From contig JANLQJ010000161.1 in the NCBI GenBank assembly GCA_031367715.1, forward strand, positions 1-42,612: a stretch of DNA of 42,612 nt, in the 5' to 3' direction. Below the pieces are notes generated by a model. It was not told the origin of the DNA and did not search any database. It saw only the letters and a list, made by a program, of their open reading frames with translations. How positions within the stretch are numbered: the stretch's first letter is position 1; each line of letters opens with the position of its first letter. The position numbers were made by a program, and so were the translations under genes. Shown one piece after another: positions 1 to 8,652 of this stretch. This DNA is from JANYHF01 sp031367715. Its GTDB lineage: Bacteria; Pseudomonadota; Alphaproteobacteria; Rhizobiales; Hyphomicrobiaceae.

Positions 1-1
1 C

Positions 2-3000
2 ACGGTCGTGGTGCAGCAGACCGATGCGGCCGGCAACCTCTCGGCCAGCAGCACGCTGAATGTCGTGCTCGACACCATGGTCGCCGCTCCGACGGTCGCG
101 CTTGCGGTCGATACCGGAAGCAGCAACAGCGACGGCATCACCAGCAATCCTACGGTCAACATCAGCGGCCTCGAAGACGGCGCCAGCTGGCGGTACACGG
201 TCGATGGCGGCGAGAGCGTTATCGGCAGCGGCCCGATCACTCTCAGCGGCGAAGGCGCGCACACGGTCGTGGTGCAGCAGACCGATCTGGCCGGCAACCT
301 CTCGGCCAGCAGCACGCTGAATGTCGTGCTCGATACCGTGGTCATGGCCCCAACCATAGCGCTGGCCTTGAACAGCGGCGCACCGGACGATACCGTCACC
401 AATGACGGCACGGTCGTCGTCACCGGCATCGAAGACGGCGCCAGCTGGCAGTATTCCACCAACGGCGGCGCGCTTTGGACCGATGGCGTCGGCACCAGCT
501 TTGAACTCACTGGCGACGGCGCGCATAGCGTGGTCGTCCGCCAGACCGATGCCGCGGATAACGTCTCGGACCTATCGGGCGCGCTCACGTTCACCATCGA
601 CGCCACCGATCCGACGGTGCCGACGCTGGCCCTCGACTTGGACAGCGGCACGGGTGGCGATGGCATCACCAACGCAGGCCTGATTCATGTCAGCAATATT
701 GACGAAGGTGCCACCTGGGACTATTCGATCGATGGCGGTGACAGCTACCTGGCCGGCACCGGCTCCACCATTGACCTCGGCCTGTTGGCCGACGCCACCT
801 ACGACGTCATCGTCCGGCAAACCGACGCTGCTGACAACAGCACGGCGTCGGACACACTGCATGTCGTGCTCGACCGTGGCAATCCGGACGCACCCTCGCT
901 GGCGCTGAACTTCGACAGCGGCGTGCCGGGCGACGGCCTGACCAATTCGGGCGTTATCAACGTCGGCGTCGAAGCGGGCGCGAGCTGGCAATACACTACC
1001 GACTTCGGCGATACCACGCACACCGGCGGCGAGCCGGTCATCGTGGTGGCTGGCGATGGCAATTACACTGTCAGCGCGACCCAAATCGACGCCGCCGGCA
1101 ATGTTTCGGCCGTCGGCTCAGTGACATTCGCCCTTGATACGCATGCTCCGGTTCCGCCAGGCCTGTCGCTGGCCCACGATACCGGTACGGCGGGCGATGG
1201 CATCACCACCGATGGCACGGTCAATGTCAACCTGGAGTCCGGCGCGAGCTGGGAATACTCCGTCAACAACGCTGACTGGGCGCCAGGTACCGGTGCAAGT
1301 TTCACCATCGTCGACGACGGTGCCTACGCCGTCCGCGTCCGGCAGACCGACGCAGCAGGCAACCTCTCCGTGGCATCGGCGCCGTTCTCCTTCATCGTCG
1401 ACACCGGCGCGCCGGTTGCTCCGGCCATGGCACTGGCGTTTAACAGCGGCTTTGCCGATGACAGCATCACTAACAATGGCACAGTCAACGTCACGGGTAT
1501 CGAATCCGGCGCGACGTGGGCCTATTCTGCCGACGGCGGCGCCTGGCGGGCCGGCACCGGCGGCAGCGTGACGCTGACTGGTGAGGGCGATCACACGCTC
1601 AGCGTGCGCCAGACCGACGTCATCGGCAATGTCTCGGTGGTTTCGCCGACGCTCAACTTCACGCTCGACACGGTCGCACCGGCAGCGCTGACGGCCGTGC
1701 TTGACGGAGATACCGGCAGCAATACGAGTGATGGCATCACCAGCAACGGCGCCATCAATGTCGGCGGCTTCGAAGGCGGCGCGAGCTGGGAATACTCGAC
1801 CAACAACGGCATGGATTGGTCGGAGGGGGTCGGATCGACCGTCGCTCTGCCGGAGGATGGCACTTATGACGTGCAGGTCCGTCAAACCGATGTCGCCGGC
1901 AACGTCTCGGACGCATCCGCCGCGCTTCATGTCGTGCTCGATGCGACGCCCCCGTCGGCGCCGTCAGTGGCGTTGGCAATTGACAGCGGCATTGCCGACG
2001 ATCTGCTGACCAACGACGGCACGGTCAACGTGGCCGGACTTGAGACCGGTGCCACTTGGCAATACTCAATCGACGACGGCGCCAATTGGACCGATGGAGT
2101 CGGCACCAGCGTGACGCTCGGTGCCGAGGGCGAACACAATGTGATGGTCAAGCAGACCGACGCCGCAGGCAACACCTCTTCACCGTCGGGCACGCTGAGC
2201 TTCACGGTCGACACTACGGCTCCCGCGGCGCCGTCGATCGCTCTCGCCGTCAACAGCGGCAATCCTGACGACAACGTCACCGACACCGGCACAGTCAACG
2301 TCACCGGCCTGGACGGCGGTGCCAGCTGGCAATATTCAATCGACAGTGGCGCCAGCTGGACGGCGGGCGTCGGCAGCAGCGTCACCTTCCCCGACGATGG
2401 CCTCTACAATGTGATCGTTCAGCAGTTGGACGCGGCGGGTAACGCCTCGGCTTCGACCGGCACGCTCAACTTCATCGTCGATACCGGCGCCCCGGCGGCT
2501 CCGACTGTGGCGCTTGCCGTCGACGGTGGCACTGCAGGCGACGGCCTGACCAACAACGGCACGATCAATGTCATCGGCCTTGAGGCTGGCGGCACTTGGG
2601 AATACTCGATCGACAATGGCGTAAACTGGTCGACGGGCACAGGCACCAGCTTTGCCATCGGCACAGACGGCAGCTATGAACTGCAGGTGCGCCAGACCGA
2701 TGCCGTCGGCAATCCGTCTCCGGCCTCGGCAGCGGTTGCTGTCACGCTCGATATGTCCGCGCCTGCCGCCCCGTCGCTGGCCCTTGCCACCGATAGCGGC
2801 ACTGCCGATGACGCCATCAGCACTGCCATGACGCTCAACGTCGCAGGCCTCGAAGCCGGCGCCAGCTGGGAGTATTCCAGCAACAGTGGCGCCAGCTGGA
2901 GCACCGGCACCGGCACCAGCATGACCATCGACGTCGATGGCACCTATGACGTGAGCGTGCGGCAGACCGATGCGGCCGGCAACATCTCGGCCGTCTCCAC

Positions 3001-4351
3001 CGCATTGCACGTGACGCTCGACACCATAGCCCCGGCGGCTCCGGCCCTGGCGCTTGCCACTGACAGCGGCGCAGCGGACGATGGCGTCAGCAACGACGGC
3101 ACCATCAACGTCACCGGCATCGAGGCCGGTGCGGCGTGGGAGGTCTCGACCGACAACGGCGTCAACTGGACCGCCGGCGCCGGTTCGACCATCGCGCTTG
3201 CTACCGATGGAAACTATGACGTGCAGGTGCGCCAGACCGACGCGGCAGGCAATCCTTCAGCGGCATCGGCCTCGCTGCACGTCACCCGCGACACGCTCGC
3301 CCCCTCGATGCTGGCCCTGGCGCTGGCGCTCGACAGCGGCATCGCCGGCGATGGTATCACCAACGACGGCACAATCAATGTTACCGGGCTGGAGGATGGC
3401 GCCAGTTGGGAGTACTCGACCGACAACGGCACGACCTGGACGCCCGGCAGCGGCACCAGCTTCGAGCTTGGCGCTCAAGGCAGCTACGATGTCACTGTCC
3501 GCCAGACCGATCTGGCAGGCAATGTCTCGGATCCGTCGACCGTCTTGCATGTTACGCTCGACACCACCACCATCACGGGGCTGCCTGGCAACGACACGCT
3601 GACGGGTACGGCCGGAGCTGATCACATCAATTCCGGCGCTGGTAACGACACGATCTTTGGCTTTGCCGGTGCCGACTCGCTCGATGGCGGCATAGGCGTC
3701 GATACGCTCAAGCTCACCGCCACTTCGGGTGATCTCAATTCCGCCGGCAACAGCCAGCTGATGGGCATCGAGAAGATCTCGGGGGTCGGGGCTACTGGCG
3801 GGCTGGTGATCGATCTGCACCGGCAGTCCGACGGCTTTACCGTGACCGGCGGTGGCTTTGCCGACAAGATGATTGGCAGCTCTGGTGCCGATCATCTGCT
3901 CGGCGGAGTCGGCAACGACACGCTGCTGGGCGGTGCCGGTGCGGACTTCCTATCCGGCGGACTTGGCAACGATCGTCTTGGCGGCGGCACCGGCAACGAC
4001 ACGGTGTTTGGCGGCGCGGGTTCCGATGTGCTTTCGGGCGGCGCGGGCGCTGACCAGCTGCGCGGCGATGCCGGCAACGACACGCTACTCGGCGGCTCGG
4101 GCAATGATCGCTTCATCTACAACCCGGTGCACTACGGCCGCGACCTGATCCGCGATTTCGGCGACACAGCCGGCAATCAGGATGTGATCCAGTTCTCCAT
4201 CGCGGTTTATGCCGACTTCGCGGACGTGCAGGCCCACATGCACCAGGTCGGTGCCAACGTGGTGATCGGCACGCTCGGCGGCGCCGATACCATCACCCTC
4301 AGGAACACCCTGCTGAGCTCGCTCGACAGCCACGACTTCATGTTTGTGTAA
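2..4351 (+). CDS. Giant Ig-like repeat / RTX adhesin-type secreted protein (5' end missing)
   Basis: The frame is open to the left edge, so this is the last 1449 residues of a longer protein. About residues 1-1187 hold one partial and 13 complete Ig-like repeats of about 89 residues. Each carries a conserved GASWEYS core, then a VRQTDAAGN stretch and a closing LDT. From about residue 1190 come two blocks of RTX nonapeptides (GNDTLTG, GAGNDTIFG, then GGVGNDTLLGGAGADFLSGG and following) that bind calcium. The protein ends in a short hydrophobic tail (HDFMFV), as in type I secretion substrates. The architecture is that of large LapA/BapA-like adhesins exported through an ABC transporter, adaptor and TolC channel. 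No catalytic domain is visible here. A surface adhesion or biofilm role is inferred from the family. No type I transporter genes adjoin it in the window. Confidence 0.85.
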   Translation, partial: TVVVQQTDAAGNLSASSTLNVVLDTMVAAPTVALAVDTGSSNSDGITSNPTVNISGLEDGASWRYTVDGGESVIGSGPITLSGEGAHTVVVQQTDLAGNLSASSTLNVVLDTVVMAPTIALALNSGAPDDTVTNDGTVVVTGIEDGASWQYSTNGGALWTDGVGTSFELTGDGAHSVVVRQTDAADNVSDLSGALTFTIDATDPTVPTLALDLDSGTGGDGITNAGLIHVSNIDEGATWDYSIDGGDSYLAGTGSTIDLGLLADATYDVIVRQTDAADNSTASDTLHVVLDRGNPDAPSLALNFDSGVPGDGLTNSGVINVGVEAGASWQYTTDFGDTTHTGGEPVIVVAGDGNYTVSATQIDAAGNVSAVGSVTFALDTHAPVPPGLSLAHDTGTAGDGITTDGTVNVNLESGASWEYSVNNADWAPGTGASFTIVDDGAYAVRVRQTDAAGNLSVASAPFSFIVDTGAPVAPAMALAFNSGFADDSITNNGTVNVTGIESGATWAYSADGGAWRAGTGGSVTLTGEGDHTLSVRQTDVIGNVSVVSPTLNFTLDTVAPAALTAVLDGDTGSNTSDGITSNGAINVGGFEGGASWEYSTNNGMDWSEGVGSTVALPEDGTYDVQVRQTDVAGNVSDASAALHVVLDATPPSAPSVALAIDSGIADDLLTNDGTVNVAGLETGATWQYSIDDGANWTDGVGTSVTLGAEGEHNVMVKQTDAAGNTSSPSGTLSFTVDTTAPAAPSIALAVNSGNPDDNVTDTGTVNVTGLDGGASWQYSIDSGASWTAGVGSSVTFPDDGLYNVIVQQLDAAGNASASTGTLNFIVDTGAPAAPTVALAVDGGTAGDGLTNNGTINVIGLEAGGTWEYSIDNGVNWSTGTGTSFAIGTDGSYELQVRQTDAVGNPSPASAAVAVTLDMSAPAAPSLALATDSGTADDAISTAMTLNVAGLEAGASWEYSSNSGASWSTGTGTSMTIDVDGTYDVSVRQTDAAGNISAVSTALHVTLDTIAPAAPALALATDSGAADDGVSNDGTINVTGIEAGAAWEVSTDNGVNWTAGAGSTIALATDGNYDVQVRQTDAAGNPSAASASLHVTRDTLAPSMLALALALDSGIAGDGITNDGTINVTGLEDGASWEYSTDNGTTWTPGSGTSFELGAQGSYDVTVRQTDLAGNVSDPSTVLHVTLDTTTITGLPGNDTLTGTAGADHINSGAGNDTIFGFAGADSLDGGIGVDTLKLTATSGDLNSAGNSQLMGIEKISGVGATGGLVIDLHRQSDGFTVTGGGFADKMIGSSGADHLLGGVGNDTLLGGAGADFLSGGLGNDRLGGGTGNDTVFGGAGSDVLSGGAGADQLRGDAGNDTLLGGSGNDRFIYNPVHYGRDLIRDFGDTAGNQDVIQFSIAVYADFADVQAHMHQVGANVVIGTLGGADTITLRNTLLSSLDSHDFMFV

Positions 4352-4380
4352 GACTTGGCTGGCCGCGCAACAACGGCGGG

Positions 4381-4402
4381 GCGGGTGGCGAAAGCTGCCC
4401 GC
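4381..4402 (+). terminator. Hairpin after the RTX gene, possible terminator
   Basis: A 9-bp stem (GCGGGTGGC pairing with GCTGCCCGC, two G-U wobbles) closes a GAAA tetraloop 29 bases after the RTX stop codon. It lies between two convergent genes, where a terminator is expected. The following TCTTGC is only a weak U-tract, so the call is tentative. Confidence 0.4.
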
Positions 4403-4470
4403 TCTTGCACCATTCGCCGAACCTACCACGGCAGCACCATCAATGCGGCGGCAACGCCATGAGCCCGCCG

Positions 4471-4965
4471 TCAGGATGGTTCACGAACAGCTGTGCCGGC
4501 CGCTATCGTGCCTCCCCCAAGCGCGGCCGCGATCAGCGCGCCGAGCGCCATGTCGTCCTCCTGGCCAAAGCCCTGATGCATGAGCGTTCCATCGCGCCCG
4601 ATCAGGATTGATGTCGGTGTCCCCTGCATCTGGTAGCGGCCCATCGTGACAGGTATCGGCGTGCCCTGGCCCGTTTCGTCGACGCCGATCGGGAAGGTCA
4701 GGCGGTACTCGTGGATGTAGGCTTCCAGTGATACCGGCATCATCGCGGCATGATGCTCGAACACCGTGTGCAGACCAATCACCTGCAGGTCGCTGCTGCG
4801 GAACATGCGGTGCGCGCGTTCGGCTTGCGGGGTGCCGTGCGCCACGCAACCGGGGCACAGCATCTGGAAGGCATGCATGAGCACGGGACGGCCACGGAGC
4901 TTTTCCAGCGTCAGCGGCTGCTTGGTGTTGAACCAGCGCGAAATCACGATCTCGGGAGCAATCAT
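4471..4965 (-). CDS. Thioredoxin-fold (TlpA/AhpC-type) redoxin
   Basis: A 164-residue protein with a thioredoxin-like fold. The redox motif CPGC lies at residues 37-40, after a buried strand (RPVLMHAFQ). A cis-Pro-type segment (MQGTPTSILIGRDG) lies about 80 residues later, as in TlpA/AhpC-TSA family proteins. There is no signal peptide or membrane anchor, so it is probably cytoplasmic, unlike membrane-tethered TlpA. The likely role is a thiol oxidoreductase or peroxiredoxin-like enzyme; the partner is unknown. It converges on the RTX gene. The start at 4965 is the first Met before the fold, with only a weak ribosome-binding site. Confidence 0.75.
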   Translation of the reverse strand: MIAPEIVISRWFNTKQPLTLEKLRGRPVLMHAFQMLCPGCVAHGTPQAERAHRMFRSSDLQVIGLHTVFEHHAAMMPVSLEAYIHEYRLTFPIGVDETGQGTPIPVTMGRYQMQGTPTSILIGRDGTLMHQGFGQEDDMALGALIAAALGGGTIAAGTAVREPS

Positions 4966-5504
4966 GGGGTCTGACCTAGAGTGGGCCTGCAGGGGAGTGC
5001 GGAAGACTTGGCCCCCGCAACAACTTGCTGTTTGATCATTTCCGAGCTTACACCGGCTCTCGAAAGATTTGACAGCTCACTTTCATGCAAACTTGCATAT
5101 GGTTTCTGCCGAAGCTCATGGCGTAGGGTGGCAGGCAGCCACCCTCTTAGCGCATTCGCGTTGCACCAGGGCGGCTGCAAGCGGCCCCCACGCCATGCAG
5201 CCTGTTCGTCCGATCGCCAATTCAGTCAGAAAGCACGGCCGCGACCCTTCGGCCAGCACCTGGCAACCGGTCAAAAGATAGGTTGGACGGTATTGCTTCG
5301 CTAGCACGGCCTTGCCGGATGAGCCTCGGTCGAACACTATTGGTGAGGCGATTTGCGTCGAGCAGGAGGCTGCGGTGGCGGCGCGGGATGGCCAGGACGC
5401 GATTGATCGCAGGGCCAGCGAAATCAGTTGTGGAATCCAGCCACAGGTTGGCAGAGAAAGAAGGCCACCAGCGACCGCGGATTCACCAGTGAGGGAAACA
5501 AAAC
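4966..5504. other. Intergenic region of about 540 bp with no recognised gene
   Basis: This lies between the divergent redoxin and DapA-family genes. Several short open frames cross it, but none has a recognisable motif or a convincing ribosome-binding site. The one clear structure is a perfect 8-bp hairpin (AGGGTGGC, 5-base loop, GCCACCCT) at 5125-5145. It should hold the promoters of both neighbours; I could not assign -35/-10 boxes. Confidence 0.5.
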
Positions 5505-6446
5505 ATGGCTTCCAACATCTTCCAAGGCTGCATCCCGGCGCTGATGACGCCCTGCAAGCCGGACCGCACGCCGGACTTCGTTGCGCTGGTGCGCAAGGCC
5601 AAGGAACTGATCGGCATCGGCATGTCGGCGGTGGTCTACTGCGGCTCGATGGGCGATTGGCCACTGCTGACGGATGAGCAGCGCCAGGAGGGCGTCGCCG
5701 CTTTGGTCAAGGCGGGCATCCCCGTGATCGTCGGTACCGGCGCCCAAAGCCCCGCCCGCGCTGCGGCCCACGCCGCTCATGCCCGCAAGGTCGGCGCCAA
5801 AGGGCTGATGGTTATCCCGCGTGTGCTGTCGCGCGGGACGTCGCCGAGTGCGCAGCGGGCCCATTTTTCGGCAATCCTTGAGGCCGCTGGCGGACTGCCC
5901 GCCGTGATCTACAACAGCCCCTATTACGGCTTCGAAACCAAGGCCGAGCTGTTCTTCGAGCTGCAGGGCCGCTTTGCCAATCTGATCGGCTTCAAGGAGT
6001 TCGGCGGGGCGGCGGCGCTGAAATATGCGGCGGAAAACATCACCAACCGCGATCCGGGCCTCACCTTGATGGTGGGTGTCGATACCCAGGTGGTCCACGG
6101 CTTCGTGAACTGCGGGGCCAAGGGTGCCATCACCGGCATCGGTAATGCGCTGCCCAAGGAGGTGTTGCACCTGGTGGCATTGTGCGAGAAGGCCGCGACC
6201 GGCGATGTGGCCGCGCGGGGCCAGGCGCTCGATCTGGAACGCGCGCTCTGGGTGCTCTCGACGTTCGACGAGGGGCCTGATTTGGTGCTCTACTACAAGT
6301 ATCTGATGGTGCTGGAAGGCAGCCCCGAATACGCGCTGCATTTCGAAGCCACGGATGCGCTGTCCGCGAGCCAGCGGACGTATGCGGAGAGGCAGCTGAA
6401 GCTGTTCAAGGCGTGGTATGTGGGGTGGGTGAAGACCATCCATTGA
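5505..6446 (+). CDS. Dihydrodipicolinate synthase (DapA) family aldolase/lyase
   Basis: A 313-residue class I aldolase of the DapA/N-acetylneuraminate lyase superfamily, a TIM barrel. The Schiff-base lysine is Lys164 in IGFKEFGG. The conserved tyrosine motif YNSPYYG starts at Tyr136. The usual GTTGE segment is replaced by CGSMGDW (residues 46-52), so the substrate pocket differs from true DapA. The length is slightly above DapA (about 290). It stands alone, with no lysine-pathway genes nearby. A catabolic role is more likely, for example a hydroxyproline-derived pyrroline-carboxylate deaminase or a sugar-acid lyase, but the substrate cannot be read from sequence. The start is set by AGGGAAAC 5-12 bases upstream. 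Confidence 0.8.
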   Translation: MASNIFQGCIPALMTPCKPDRTPDFVALVRKAKELIGIGMSAVVYCGSMGDWPLLTDEQRQEGVAALVKAGIPVIVGTGAQSPARAAAHAAHARKVGAKGLMVIPRVLSRGTSPSAQRAHFSAILEAAGGLPAVIYNSPYYGFETKAELFFELQGRFANLIGFKEFGGAAALKYAAENITNRDPGLTLMVGVDTQVVHGFVNCGAKGAITGIGNALPKEVLHLVALCEKAATGDVAARGQALDLERALWVLSTFDEGPDLVLYYKYLMVLEGSPEYALHFEATDALSASQRTYAERQLKLFKAWYVGWVKTIH

Positions 6447-6482
6447 CGGTTAGACTCGGATCCGGTGCTGCCGGTTCAAAGG

Positions 6483-6674
6483 TGTCATCCCGGATGCGCT
6501 GCAGCATGCCAGCGCGGGGGTGAAGAGGCGCCGCGCAAGCAAGTAAACATGGTGCGGCGCTGATACGGGACCTCGTCGGGTTGGGCTCCGTCTTTGTTTG
6601 AGTGCTGCAGGAGCCCTTAGAGATCCGGTGTCTGCGGCGCACCGTCGAAACGCTGCGCTGCGCACGGGATGACA
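6483..6674. repeat. MITE-like intergenic repeat with 10-bp terminal inverted repeats
   Basis: TGTCATCCCG at 6483-6492 and its exact complement CGGGATGACA at 6665-6674 bound a 192-bp non-coding element. Further in, the ends stay loosely complementary (both rich in GCGCTGC). Ends of this TGTCATCCCG type are common in dispersed non-coding repeats of alphaproteobacteria, from memory. The right end stops 2 bases short of the MFS stop codon, so it may also act as a 3' hairpin for that gene and for the converging DapA-family gene. Confidence 0.6.
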
Positions 6675-6676
6675 AC

Positions 6677-7891
6677 TTACTTGCGCCGCCCGAACAACGG
6701 CACCAGCACGATCAGCGCTGCGGCCAGCATTACGAACGGGAACAGGCTGAGATTGACGCCGCTCCAGCCGACCGTGTTCAGCAGCCGTCCGGCCAGATAC
6801 GACGTAAACGCCACAAAACCGAACACGCACAGATCGTTGAACGCTTGGGTTTTGCCGCGCTCTTCGGGCGTGTGGCAGTCAGTCACCAGGGTAGTGGCGC
6901 TGATGTAGCTGAAGTTCCAGCCCAGGCCGAGCGCCACCATGGCGATCGTGAAGTTCGTGAGCGTCACGCCCGACAAAGCAACGATGCCGCAACCCGTCAG
7001 CAGCAGCAGGCCGATCAGTGCCATCGGGATGCGTCCGAAGCGGGCGATCAGGTTGCCGGTGAAAAAGCTCGGCGCGAACATCGCCAGCACGTGCCAGCGG
7101 ATGGCGTGCGAGGCATCGTCCGGAGTGAAACTGCAGGCGGCCATGGCCAGCGGCGTTGCCGTCATGACCAGGTTCATCATGCCGTAGGCGACGGTGCCGG
7201 CGGCCAGCGCCGCGATGAAACGGGGCTGACGGATGATTTCGGCGAGCGGCCGGCCGGTAGGAGCGTTGGCGGCCAGGCGCGCCGGTGTCGGGATGCGTAC
7301 CATGGAGACGGCCAACAGGCCGAGGCCCGCAGCGACAGCACATACCATGAAGGACGCGGCAAACGGCAGCCACAGTTCGCGCGTGCGGGTGAGGATTTCG
7401 GGTGTCAGCAGGGCCGACAGCAGGCCACCCGCCAATGCCCAGGATATCGCCGTCGGGCGGAATTTCGGGCTCGCCATGTCGGCGGCGGCAAAGCGGTAGT
7501 AGTTGGCCGAGGACTGGTAGTAGCCGAAGAAATGCGTGCCCAGGCAGAACAGCCAGAAGCTGCCAAGTTCGATGGCATAGACGGTCGTGACCCCGCCCAG
7601 AATGCCCATGCACGCGCCCAGCAGAAAGCCTGTGCGGCGCCCGAAGCGTTGCATGATCATGGCCATCGGCAGCGTGCCGAGCAGCGTGCCGAACATCATG
7701 GTGGTGATCGGCAGGGTCGAGAGCGTCTTGTCCGCCGCCAACGTATGGCCGACATAGCCGCCAAAGATGATGACGGTGGAGACGGCAAAGCCGACACAGC
7801 CTTGCGCCAGTGCCAGGATCAGCGCGTTGCGGCGCGCGATGGTGTCGTCGATGCCGGGAGTCGCGGGCGTTGCAATCGCATCGTCAGCCAT
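6677..7891 (-). CDS. MFS transporter, substrate unknown
   Basis: A 404-residue hydrophobic protein with about 12 predicted membrane spans. The MFS loop 2-3 signature is seen as MIMQRFGRRTG, with a related IARFGRIPM in the second half, as expected from MFS internal duplication. The substrate cannot be inferred. The frame extends 48 codons further upstream, but that extension is encoded by a palindromic repeat element. The ATG at 7891 (MADDAIATPAT) is therefore preferred. In many Rhizobiales thiL lies near nusB; here no thiL is found between nusB and this gene. Confidence 0.8.
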   Translation of the reverse strand: MADDAIATPATPGIDDTIARRNALILALAQGCVGFAVSTVIIFGGYVGHTLAADKTLSTLPITTMMFGTLLGTLPMAMIMQRFGRRTGFLLGACMGILGGVTTVYAIELGSFWLFCLGTHFFGYYQSSANYYRFAAADMASPKFRPTAISWALAGGLLSALLTPEILTRTRELWLPFAASFMVCAVAAGLGLLAVSMVRIPTPARLAANAPTGRPLAEIIRQPRFIAALAAGTVAYGMMNLVMTATPLAMAACSFTPDDASHAIRWHVLAMFAPSFFTGNLIARFGRIPMALIGLLLLTGCGIVALSGVTLTNFTIAMVALGLGWNFSYISATTLVTDCHTPEERGKTQAFNDLCVFGFVAFTSYLAGRLLNTVGWSGVNLSLFPFVMLAAALIVLVPLFGRRK

Positions 7892-7952
7892 GGGGGCACC
7901 GCGAAGTCTGTTTTGCCTGACAGATGGACGAAAGGCCCATCTTCCTTCTCCC

Positions 7953-8092
7953 ATAGGGAAAAGGTGCCCCGAAGGGGCGGATGAGGGGTGCCGGACGTCC
8001 CTTTGGGCGCACTCGTGCACTACGGGCTTCGGCACGCCTCATCCGGCCCCAATCTTTTTGCGCCTCCGCGCAGGCGGCCACCTTTTCCCTAT
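7953..8092. repeat. Long palindromic intergenic element (RIME-like)
   Basis: The outer arms are a perfect 14-bp inverted repeat: ATAGGGAAAAGGTG at 7953-7966 and CACCTTTTCCCTAT at 8079-8092. Inner arms at 7974-7993 and 8030-8050 pair over about 20 bp with one bulge and one mismatch. The whole 140 bp can fold into a long cruciform or RNA hairpin. It lies between nusB and the MFS gene. Elements of this design (GAAGGGGCGGATGAGG core) are typical dispersed palindromic repeats of rhizobia-like genomes, an inference from memory. Confidence 0.7.
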
Positions 8093-8142
8093 CGGAAAAG
8101 GGATTGGCGCCCAAGCAGGTGAGCTCGGAGTCGGCAAAGTAT

Positions 8143-8652
8143 TCACCCATGCCCCACCTCCCCGGGGCGCTGCTCGCGCGCCAGCTTGTCGAGTACGCCG
8201 TTCACCACCTTGGGCTCCTCGCCATTGAAGAATTCTTTCGCCACGTCGACATATTCCGAGATGATGACACGGGCGGGGATGTCGCGGCGCTCGAGTAGCT
8301 CGAAGGCGCCTGCGCGTAAGGTCGCGCGCAAAATGCTGTCCAGCCGGTTCAGCCGCCAGCCGCCGGCCAGTTTGGCATCGACCAGCGGATCGATGTCGGT
8401 CTGGCGTCGCACCACGCCGCGCAACAGCTCGGCAAAGAACAGCCGGTCGGCGACTTCGGGCGCCCCGCCCTCGCCATCGGCGCCAAAGCGGGTGGCAAAT
8501 TGCGCGATGACTTCCGTGATATCGGTTGCGGCCAGGTCCATCTGGTAGAGGCCCTGCACGGCTGCAAGACGCGCGGCCGAGCGCGGTTTGTTTGACGGTT
8601 TGATCGCGGCGCCGTCAATTGCGCCTTTGCTTTGAGAATCGGGGCCGGTCAA
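8143..8652 (-). CDS. nusB: Transcription antitermination factor NusB
   Basis: A 169-residue all-helical NusB. It shows the RNA-binding N-terminal helix (SAARLAAVQGLYQMDLA), the central DPLVDAKLAGGWRLNRLDSILRATLRAGAFEL segment read across residues of about 90-120, and the C-terminal VIISEYVDVAKEFFNGEEPKVVNGVLD family signature. NusB pairs with NusE (S10) on boxA RNA and promotes antitermination of rRNA transcription. The charged N-terminal extension of about 25 residues is usual in alphaproteobacteria. The start overlaps the ribH stop by four bases (ATGA), which indicates translational coupling at the end of the rib operon. Confidence 0.95.
   Translation of the reverse strand: MTGPDSQSKGAIDGAAIKPSNKPRSAARLAAVQGLYQMDLAATDITEVIAQFATRFGADGEGGAPEVADRLFFAELLRGVVRRQTDIDPLVDAKLAGGWRLNRLDSILRATLRAGAFELLERRDIPARVIISEYVDVAKEFFNGEEPKVVNGVLDKLAREQRPGEVGHG

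Noticed and set aside
1118..1930. Long minus-strand open frames opposite the RTX gene
   Set aside because: They follow the repeat periodicity of the plus-strand gene, have Arg/Val/Gly-biased composition and no motif or ribosome-binding site.
80..3563. CRISPR-like periodic repeats
   Set aside because: The period is about 267 bases, always a multiple of three, and lies inside one open frame; these are protein repeats.
4981..5304. Small open frames in the gap before the DapA-family gene
   Set aside because: No ribosome-binding site, no motif, and composition like non-coding sequence.
6602..7984. A 460-codon plus-strand open frame across the MFS gene
   Set aside because: It is antisense to a clear membrane protein; the translation is rich in Arg, Gln and His with no fold signature, as expected of a shadow in GC-rich DNA.
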